DNA of 64,000 nucleotides from Ciona savignyi. Taxonomy: Eukaryota; Chordata; Ascidiacea; Phlebobranchia; Cionidae. How positions within the stretch are numbered: position 1 is the stretch's first letter; each line of letters opens with the position of its first letter. Location: the NCBI GenBank assembly GCA_000149265.1, contig CH003264.1, positions 173,825 to 237,824 on the forward strand. Reading direction: 5' to 3'. Positions 49,608 to 59,900 of this stretch are shown one piece after another. Made by a program: the position numbers and the translations under genes. Under the pieces are notes generated by a model. It saw only the letters and a program-made list of their open reading frames with translations. It ran no database searches and had not been told where the DNA came from.

Positions 49608-50217
49608 TAAATTATTGTTTCAATTTTTTCAGTTGTTTTTGTTTATTCGTAGTTTAAACCGAAAGACATACTTAAAGATACATGTTTTTACACAGAAATT
49701 AGTGTGAGAGATTGGTATATAATGCTAATTATGTTGTTTGTCACTACACTGACTTAATGTTTGATATTGCTTGTGTATTTCATTTAGGATGTAGGTAGAT
49801 TTTTAGGTTGATGTTAAAAATTTGTATAGTAATTTGAACTAAACAACCCAAGCACAATATTTGTTTTGTTATTCGTCATTTGCAAAAACTTAGATGGCTT
49901 ATTTCTTACACAACTAAAGCTTTATTTTAAGTAAGTTAGTTAAAATTGTTTTTTAACTGAACGAATCGATTTGGATTTACATTTGTAACCATGCGTTTGC
50001 TATTCCAGATAATCATAGTGAATTCCTAATGATTTCCAATCCATAGAAGACTTCTAAACTTTATCAAATTGCACATTAACATAGCGCAATGGTGTCTGAA
50101 TGAACATTTTTGCTGGTGGATTTGCTGGCAGATTATGTCCTTTTATATGAATATTTAGAATTCACCAAATCTTATTGTAAAAAATTTTTTTTTTAGCTTA
50201 GTTTTATTAATTTAGAC
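49608..50217. other. Intergenic, FOXRED2-C to D
   Basis: 610 bp, AT-rich. A degraded piece at about 50010-50065 resembles the start of exon 2 of copy D (tttccaatccatagaagact). No other feature seen. Confidence 0.5.
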
Positions 50218-53200
50218 ATGACTAGTTTGTCTAGTTTTGTACTTGCTCTGTGCTTGTGCTTATGCCTTACCTTTGTAAACGGCAACAACTATGATGAAGC
50301 ACTCTCTAGCACTGAGACTCCCAACTACAAAGAATATTGTGTGATCGGTGCTGGGCCAGGTGGACTTCAAATGGCTTATTTCTTAGAAAAGGCTGCTAGA
50401 GATTACATTGTTTTTGAAAGAAGTAAGGTTATAAAAATGGCATAATAATTCACTTCTAATAAATTTTTATGTAGACAATCAAGCCGGAAGCTTCTTTCAA
50501 AAGTTTCCAATCCATAGAAGACTGCTAAGCATCAACAAAATCCACACTGGGAAAACAAACAAGGAATTTAACTTAAGACATGACTGGAACTCTCTTTTAA
50601 GTCATGATGAGTCTCTTAAGTTTACGAAATACACTAAGGTAAATATTTCAACAAAAGGATAAAATTGAATAAATATAACATGAAATTAAATGTGTTATAA
50701 CATGGGTAATCTTCAGATTATTGTATTACCAGAGAAATTGAAGTAATTATATATGTTGAAGCTATTATTATAGTTTTTCTTCACCCATTAATCTACAAGT
50801 TTAAGACATTTTTTATTCAGTTCACGCAATGTCCTTGCAGACAGTCCTAACTGCACGTTAATTCGCCAGACTACCAATGCTCTAACCCAGTAGTCCCTAG
50901 CCGGACTTAAAGTAACTTACAAAACAAGTTAGTGTAAAAAATCTTTGCATCATAAAAATAAAACAAAAAAAATAGAAGTAAAATAAATATGGGGCTGATG
51001 CGGCCCGTTACCAACTGATTCGCGGACCTTGGGGCCCATTACTTTAACCCCAGACTGTGTGTTTTACCATTTTATTATACCCAGGAATATTATCCAAATG
51101 GCGACACACTGGTCCAGTATTTAAACGACTTTGCTACAAAACTAAATTTGAAAATCCAATACAACTCAACCATGCATGATGTAATGAAGCGAGACGATAA
51201 ATTGTTCCAAATGTGGGACCAACATGACAATGCTTACACTTGTAAATACGTCATCATGGCGACTGGAATCGCAAAACCAAAACAAATGGATTTTGAAGGT
51301 ATGAAATTCTCAGTTTTAAGTTTTCCCTAGCTTGCACCTGTTATTAACTACAAGCTGGTTCCTATTAAGTTATTCATTGGCAGTCATGAGCCGAGATTTT
51401 TGGGTTCAAAACCAGTAACCTACAGGTTGGATGTATCGTAAGGTCGCGCACTTAGTGGGGGTTGCTTAAACCTAGGTTAGGGTAGGATATTTATCTCCGT
51501 AAATGGGAAAACCAAGGGGATAACACATGGGCAATCATCAGATCACCTCACAGCCACCGTCGAGTAATCGTCGCTATTGCAATGTGTAGTATAATTAAGA
51601 CATTCCTTTAATCTGGTAGAACCCATTAATCCGCTGGGTTCAGGCAATGTCCGTTAGGTGCCTTGCCCAAGGACAGAACCGATTATCTAGCAACCAGTTA
51701 CGTACCTGCAACCTTTTGGCTGAAAGGTGCCGCACTAAACCTACAGACTAACCGGTCGGATTTTAGACATAAATTAATAAATACCATTTTTCCTCTAGCG
51801 CAATAAAACTACCATTATTTGTATTAAAGTACTATTATTCAAATAAAGTACCATTACAGTAATTTACACTAAATCCTCAAAAGTATTTTTTGAACCTTGC
51901 TTTATATAAATCAACACAAAAACAGTTATTTTTGTTTACAGGATCTGAATTTGTTGAAGGGTATGAAAACCTTTCTACAAATTTATCAGACTATAGGGGG
52001 CAGTCTGTGTATATATATGGAAGAGGAAATGCTGCTCATGAAACTGCAAATTTTATTGGCCGTATGTATTTACTGTATTTAAATTGTGTATCAATTAAAT
52101 GTTGTCTGACTTCATTACACAACCCAGCATGTGGGCACAAATGATGTCAGCATTTACCTGAAGAATGACACATATTTTTATTGACTTAAATATTTAAACC
52201 TATGCTTAAACTAGGTGTGCAACAGTTGTAAGAGTTTTATGTGCCTGATGCCATTGTAAGTAGTCAATTGCAGTTGCGTCCTTGGGCAATGCCACAAAGT
52301 TATTCTGCCTCAATCCAAATTCTTCATTTTAAATAAAATTTTTAGATGACCCTGTCTTGTGATTTGGCACGGTCTATACCTTGGCAACTTAACTAAATTT
52401 TATTTAGTATCCGGATAAATAGTTTGGTAGGGTATTGCATTGCATTTCAATGAAGGGTTGAATGTTTAAAACTGGTTGGTAGATATTAAGTGTTTTCTCG
52501 AGCAAGGCTCTCGTGGACATGGTTAGGACTCAAGGATTTCACTAAAACTAAAGGATTTCTTCAACACACTGCCACACAACACACTGCTCTGGTAACCCAA
52601 TGGCTCTAGATAATCTAAAGGCAATACATACAAAAACGCTTCCTGGTGAATTCCATTGGTAATCTAACTATTGTAATTTGATTACTGTTGTATTTTCATA
52701 CTCTATAATAAAACATGGGTATTCTGTTGTTTGCCCATATTACAAAACCCTATGTTTTTCTACCTTACTGTAAACAAATATTATAAAGTACACTATTTAT
52801 GACGTGCATTTAGAAGTAACAAATGTGGTGCATATGCTGGGAAGATCTCCAACAAGACTAGCTTGGGCTACTCATTATGTCGGAGATATTCGTGCTGTGA
52901 ACAGTGGTATATTGGACACAATACCAGCTCAAATCTATAGATGGGATGTATGAAGGTATTTTTTTTAATTTAGAGGAAAACAACCAAATATGTATACTTA
53001 TTTAGGTTTGGCGGCCGTGTCCGCTATATTTTTTTAATTATATCTTTATATTTTCTTTAATGACGTGTTTTAACAACTGTTTGTTTTGCCGTCTTTATCC
53101 GTTCCTGTGTTGTAATTATATTCGTTTGCCATTTCTAAAAACTGGGGCAAAAAATGAATAAACTAAAACTAAACTAACTTAATTTTTAGTGTAAATTCTA

Positions 53201-56200
53201 AATAATTCATAGTCTGTCTAGTTATTGGACCAGCAACATGGCATCCTGACAATATACATGTTATAACATCGTTTGCATTTTCCAATCCTTATGATATCGT
53301 TCCATGTTTTTATCATGGTGATGAAATTGTTCACCTTATATTGCAGATATTATTTCATTATAATCATTGATTTTGTTATAACAAGTAATATGCAGTATTG
53401 CAAATCAGCCTTAACAGCACTTGTAGATATACACTTTGTGCCATAGGTTTGGCTGAACTTAGGGCTGCCACATTTCCTAGGATTCAGGAACATCTGTTCT
53501 GACTCTGTTTAAGGCAAAACTACTTGCTGCCACGGTTTCCTATAATTCAGACAGTTAAACAGACAAATTCCAACATTTTATTAGTTAAGCTTTAAACATA
53601 TTATAATCTCATAATTATGATGCATAACATTCACAAGTAATCCTATACAAATTTGTGGAATTACCAAACACTGTTTTTTACTAAAGTTTGGTAAATACAG
53701 GTTTACTGTCTGAATTTTGGTGCATAACATCATGAGTAACCCTATACAAAATTTAATTATCGGATACTGATTATTTTATCACTAAAGTTCGGTAATTACA
53801 GGTTTACTGTCTAATTCCTCGATCATAGTCCGAAGTATATTAGATGGAAAGCTGTATATGGAAGCGGTAGGAAGTGGTCGGTCCAATGTTCCTGGTTATA
53901 ATGATATATCCTGTAAGTCGTATAAAGTCGTTAAGATACCAAAAATAGATATATTTCAAACTACTGGGGAAAAATAGTAAATATTTTAATCACCAATCCG
54001 ATTCTTGAAAATTTTGAATCCCATCACTGTATATACCTAATTAAAATATTTACTATTTTTTTTGGACAATCTAAATATGCATTATTGGATGGGTAAGCGT
54101 CTTGTCCCAATAGTGCAACGGATTTTTAGAGTAAATTTGTTTTGGAACATTTCCATAAAAATTTCATTTTTGAGCATATTGAGTCAGTTAATCCGGCCAG
54201 TTAGCCTGGCGGTTAAGTGCGACGACTTTTAATCGAAAGGTTGCAGGTACGAAACTTGTCGCTAGCTAATCGGTTGTGTCCTTGGAAAGGCACTTTACGG
54301 ACATTGCCTGAACCCAGCGGCTTAATGGGTTCTACCAAATTGAAAGATGTGTCTATCATATATAACACACTGCAATAGCTATAGTAACCCAACGGAGGGC
54401 ACGAGGTGATCTGACGATTGTCTGTGTGTTAACTCCCTTGGTTTTCCCATTCACAGGGACAAACATGAATATCCTACCCTATCCTATCCTAGAAAGTGCA
54501 TTGAGGGAATCAGGTTATAGGCAATTACGTACACATCAAGTGTTATACATTTAAACAAAACTTGAATGGCTCCAGAAACTTGACTGTCTATATTTAGTAC
54601 AATATATTAACGATTAGAAGTCTTATTTGACATTTGTAAGATGTGACCTATCATCGACGGATATAAAAGTATATTTTGTATAAATGTTTTCCAAGAATTA
54701 GACTTAGTTATGAGTAGCTTATGAAAATAAAATCTCTATTTTGAAGCATGAGCAAAATGAAGTCATTATTATTAAGAACATGTAAAATTTGAATTTAATG
54801 CAATTTATTATAAATGAACCTATAACCACCATTCTTACCCTCCACACTTCATGGCACTTAAGGAAGTAATCAGTCCAGATTTAATTTAAACAATTGATTT
54901 CTTATTTTTTTTTCAGCCATTGACAACATACCTGATAGAGAAGGATATAACAGAATCATTAGATGCATCGGTTTTGAATTTGATAATTCCATCTTCCACT
55001 CCAGCATTGAACCAACGATTTTGGAACATTACAGGGATTATAAGTATCCAGGATTGACATATGCATACAGATCCTTAAATGTGACTTCCCTTTATTTTGC
55101 TGGTAAGTTTTGGTGTAGTTTTAAAACAGGCAAAACAGGTGCTAACCGCCCGAGTGCCTTGTTCCTAGAAAAATAGCAATAGCGATAAGTCTTACTGGTT
55201 AGTCTGGCGGTTTAGTGTTTAGTACAAAGGCTTTAACCGAAAGATTGCAGGTTCTGAACTGATCGCCAACTAGACAGTTCTGTCTTTGGGCAAGGCACTT
55301 CACAGGTTTTACCAAATTAAAGGAAAACGTGAATCGTACACAACACACTGCAATAGCCCTGATAACCAAGGTGATCTGACGATTGCCCGTGTGTTAACCC
55401 TTTTGGTGTTTCCACTAACAGGGATTAACATGAATATCCTTTTCTATCCCAACAGTTAGGAAGGTTTAAATCTGGAACTTATCTGGCATGACCTGCATGA
55501 TTAACACCACGCTGACCAGCTAGTGAAATCATTGTTTGTTAAACCAGGTGCGAACACTCATAGTATAGATTATCGCAAGTCATCTGGCGGGTTCATCCAG
55601 GGATACCGATACACTGCTCATTCTTTGCATCGAACCTTGGAATGGAGAAACCACGACGTTCAATGGCCAGCTGTTAATTTCAACAACCCACTTGATCTCA
55701 TGACTCATATTTTGAAAAGTATTAATGAGGTAATTTGAGTATCATTTGATTATCCAATTTATTATATTTACCTTTCAACCGAAGCGTTGCAGTTTCGAAA
55801 CTTGTCAATAGCTATACGGGTATGTCCTTGGGCAAGGAACTTAACGAACATTGCCTGATCCCAGCAGATTAATGGGTTTTACTAAACTGAAGAAATGTCT
55901 TAATTATAGCCGACACAACAGTATGTAATAGCTCCAGTAACCTGACAGTGGACGTGAGGTGAACTGACGATTGCTCGTATGTTAATGCCCCTTGCGTTTT
56001 CCCATTCACAGGAATAAACATGAATATCATCATCATTAGATATTTTCATAACTTCCTTTGTTTTAGGCCTCTGATATTGCATCAATGTTCAAATACATCT
56101 GCCACGTTGTGATATTTGATCAACAAGGTATCTCCTCCAAATACCTTGAAACCTTTCCATGCTACTTAGTAAGCCGCCTGCAGGTGCTGACTGGATATGA

Positions 56201-56693
56201 AGTACCAGGTCCAGTCATGGTAATTACAATGGAGTTTGGAAAAAACTACTCCGGAGCAGGTGTGGATCCGTTTCCAATAGAGCGAACTGTGTTTGAAGCA
56301 TCGGCAAGCCACAGATCGAGTTCCCTTCACCCTGTTTTCTACTTTTACAAGCAAGTATTCAATGATCAGAGTTTTTTTGAAAGACCCCTTGATTGGAATC
56401 TTCCAATCCCTGATCGCTTGCTTCATCTTATGGAAGATTTCTCCCTCCAATATGATTTACCATCTAGTCATGTTCTGATGTTGCGTCGTTTTATGGAAGA
56501 AACGCTTGGCCATGACTTAAGGAACTGGTTTGCAGAAGATTGTCTCAAAATATCTCTAACATCATCTCTATTACCCTTTGGTTGTCATGGCAATAACTCT
56601 AGCTTTATTACGAGGAGTACCGAAGTACTTACATCATCCTTGCCTTTTAAACAAGAATTTCTTCCATTTCAAATTATTTCAGAAAAACTTTAA
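50218..56693 (+). CDS. FOXRED2: FOXRED2-like flavoprotein, array copy D (one +1 frameshift)
   Basis: Exons: 50218-50422, 50475-50638, 51085-51298, 51942-52061, 52814-52955, 53802-53912, 54917-55102, 55548-55729, 56067-56693; about 649 aa if the frame is kept. Intron 1 is only 52 bp, and the donor has shifted slightly (GAAAGAA|GTAAGG), giving FERNNQAGSFF. This matches the GSFF of vertebrate FOXRED2 best among the five. Motifs: [52 protein letters not shown]. Exon 5 is 142 nt instead of 141: an extra A at 52920/52921 breaks the frame within [11 protein letters not shown]. The sequence ends ISEKL, the nearest of the five to an ER-retention tail but not a standard one. The 3' splice site of exon 6 sits in a tandem duplication (see findings). 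Its stop is only 304 bp before the ATG of copy E. Confidence 0.87.
51482..51760 (-). mobile_element. SINE copy
   Basis: FOXRED2-D intron 3; full length to ctacagactaaccggtcgg. Confidence 0.86.
52408..52665 (+). mobile_element. Old SINE copy
   Basis: Diverged: tttaaaactggttgg, cacacaacacactgctctgg and taacccaatgg are still recognisable. FOXRED2-D intron 4. Confidence 0.55.
53615..53815. repeat. Tandem duplication covering a 3' splice site
   Basis: 53615-53715 and 53728-53818 share gcataacat, ccctatacaaa, actaaagtt and taaatacaggtttactgtct. The second copy ends at the real exon 6 acceptor of FOXRED2-D (53801); the first carries a decoy at about 53700. Confidence 0.75.
53968..54060. repeat. 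Palindromic repeat with 21-bp arms
   Basis: Arm aaaaatagtaaatattttaa (53969 on) has its inverse at 54039-54060. The spacer includes ttgaatcccatcactg, shared with the MITE at 57343-57519. Confidence 0.65.
54192..54490 (+). mobile_element. SINE copy
   Basis: FOXRED2-D intron 6; close to consensus with tail tatcctaccctatccta. Confidence 0.86.
55191..55450 (+). mobile_element. SINE copy
   Basis: FOXRED2-D intron 7; missing the usual middle part around the cattgcctgaaccc segment. Confidence 0.82.
55771..56030 (+). mobile_element. SINE copy, head truncated
   Basis: FOXRED2-D intron 8; starts at tttcaaccgaagcgttgcag and ends 36 bp before the last exon. Confidence 0.82.
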
Positions 56694-56997
56694 TGAACAG
56701 ACAACATTTGCAGATAAAACTGTTATTTAAGTTTTTAAAGATAGTGCCATTTTATTATTTGTTTACTTGTGAATTTGTTTTTTCAAGTTCTAGGTAGTAG
56801 TACAGTTGTCGTGGGTATTGTACATTATAATTGTTTCCCAACATTACAATTATATATTTTACTGCAATCATTAGCTGCAAAAACTAATCAACAACAGTCT
56901 TTGTTAATCTATTGCAAAACTTTTATTATCATGTCATGCAATATTGTATTTGTACAATGTAATGAAGATATCATTTTGCCAGGGGTAAATTAGAGTC
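56694..56997. other. Intergenic, FOXRED2-D to E
   Basis: Only 304 bp, with a cattttgccag acceptor-like site 15 bp before the E start codon. No separate promoter is evident. Confidence 0.5.
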
Positions 56998-59900
56998 ATG
57001 CTGAATTTATTTTGCTCTGTACTACTTTTGCTTTTGTTGTCTGTCAGTGGAAAAGTAAAGTCTCCCAACTACAAAGAATATTGTGTGATCGGTGCTGGGC
57101 CAGGTGGACTTCAAATGGCTTATTTCTTACACAATGCTGCCAGAAATTATATTGTTTTTGAGAAAGGTGAATGAAATAATTAGGTGTACCAATTTTTTGA
57201 ATCAATAGCTGAGAATGCATGTTTCTACACAAATATATATTTGCAATTGTATTTAAAAGAATTTATTTTTACTTTGTTTATGACCACGTCATCTACAGCT
57301 TAGAGAAGTAACAAAACAAAAAACTTTGTAAATACATACATCCAGTGATGGGATTTAAGAGGTTTGCATAGGTTCGGTCAAACCCGTTCTTGGAACATCG
57401 GAATAATCACCGATCCAATTCTTGCTTTTTTTTACAGACAGCAGACCTTTTAGGGAACCTGTTGTTAGTAAGTACGATACAAAAGAGAACCTGTTCTTAA
57501 AATTTGAATCCCATCACTGCATACATCCTAATGATCCCATATTTTAGTTTCCGGTTGTTAATTTACACTAATCCTTTTTCTTTAAGCTGATAAAGCTGGA
57601 TCGTTTTATGAAATATATCCAATCCATCAGAAATTGATCAGTATCAACAAGAGGTACACTGACAGAACAAATAAGGAATTTAACTTGAGGCATGATTGGA
57701 ATTCTCTCGTCAGCCATGATGAGTCTTTAAAGATGACCAAATATACAAATGTTTGTATCAGTGCTCAATATCATGAATTCAAAGTAATGCATTATTTTTC
57801 TATTTTTAGGAATTCTTCCCACCTGCTAACACACTGGTGAAATATCTAAACGATTTTGCCACAAAATTGAATCTCAAAATCCAATACAACTCAACCATGC
57901 ATGATGTAATGAAGCGAGAAGATAAATTGTTCCAAATGTGGGACCAACATGACAACGCTTACACTTGTAAATATGTCATCATGGCGACTGGAATCGCAAA
58001 ACCAAATATTCCTTTAATACCAGGTAAATTAGGCATAAGCTTGGTCCATCCACTTTAATAGTTGCCCTTACAAATTAAGAAAGTAAGATTAAAAAATTTT
58101 CTACGGTTTTCATAGGATCACAACACATTTTTCATAGTTAACACACTTTTCAAAAGAACAACAAGAGAGGGTGTGAGATGAAATTTTGTCTGAAATCTAA
58201 AGAATACCTGAGAGTAATTACCAAAACTAAGGATTAACTGAGAGTAACTCTTAAATAGCTGAAATAGCAATTTGACAATGAAAAAGAAATTATTTATTAT
58301 ATAGTAATGGTTTAATTTGGCCCGCAAGCTAATAGCTCATTTGGTAGGAGCATTGCCATACAGGTAGCCGAAAAGTTGTTGATGCAGTGGTTGTCTGTTG
58401 TGTCCTCAGGGATGTTAATTAGCAGACAGTGTCTCAGCCCAGTGGATTAATTGGTTGTACAAATAGGGAACAAATGATTTATACATACAACTTAATCATA
58501 GGGATAACGCATCCCTAAGTTTTCACACCAAATTGAATACTAGGATAGAAGGAGAAGGATAGGAGATTCATGTTTATCCCCGTGAATGGGAAAACCAAGG
58601 GGGTTAACATACAGGCAATCGTCAGATCACCTTGTGCTTGCCGTCGGGTTGCCGGAGCTATTACATTGTGTTGTGTATGATTCACACGTTCCTTTAATTT
58701 AGTAGAACCCATTAATCTGCTGGGTTCAGGCACTGTCTGTTTAGTAACCTACCCATTGACAAATCCACCTAGCTAGCGACCAATTTTGAACCTACATCCT
58801 TACGGTTATAAGGCATCGCTTTAAACCACCAGACTAACATTTTCCCTAATTCCCGCATGAAACCTTAAATGTGATTTTGTATCTTGATACAGGATATGAA
58901 CTCATTGAAGGTTATGAAAACCTGTCAACTAATCTATCACAGTTCATGAATCAAAATGTGCTGGTGATTGGCAGGGGTAATGCTGGCCACGAAACGGCTC
59001 AATATATTTATGGTAAGAATGGAGGCATAACAGCTTATATAAACAGTTTAACGACAATGGTTTAGTATAACATCTGGTCATTGTTTAATATGATAGGTTT
59101 ATGATTTCAACCATTCCAAACATTATGAAGTTGTATCCGTCAACATGGCAATTAGCATTTGTTCTCATGGTCCGGTAGATTTAAGTATCCCTTTTTGAAA
59201 AAAAGCATTAAACATACATACATATTGCTGAGACCAAACACAGTCTGTTTTATGGCAACGGGTCAGTCTTCTGCTGCCATAAACACATCTGAAGATATGT
59301 TATTATTTATCTATTATAACCTTTTGCTAATATTAATCTAATTTATTGTTCTAAACCTAAGATCATAATTTATTTTTTTACCAATTTTTTATTAAGTTTA
59401 AACCTATACACAGGTGTCACAAATCATGTTCATATGATGTCAAGGTCAAGAAATAAATTAGCATGGGCCACACACTATGTTGGACATGTGCGTGCTGTTA
59501 ACAATGCTCTTTTAGACACTTACCATTTTAATTCCCTTGACACCTTGATAGAAGGTTAGTTATTTTGTAACCTTTTTTATTTTTTTTGTAATCTGACCAA
59601 ATGGCTAGGTTGGTTAGTCCTGTGTCTTTAAGTGCCTAACGATTAAAACTAGTTGCTAGCAGTTCGGTTTGTCCATAGCCAAAGCACTTACCAGACATCG
59701 CTTACCACGGGTCACTTTACCGCACACTTTTCTTCTAAGCTCAGTGTAATTTTTTATAAACATTTATTTTTTCATTTTTATTTTATTTATTAATTTTTTT
59801 ATGTGGGTTTAGCAGCCAAGTCTAATTATACCGAAACTCGACAATTGATTGGTTTTTAGTTGTGTTCTAACGACTGCCGTTTTGCCGTTTCATTCTTGTT

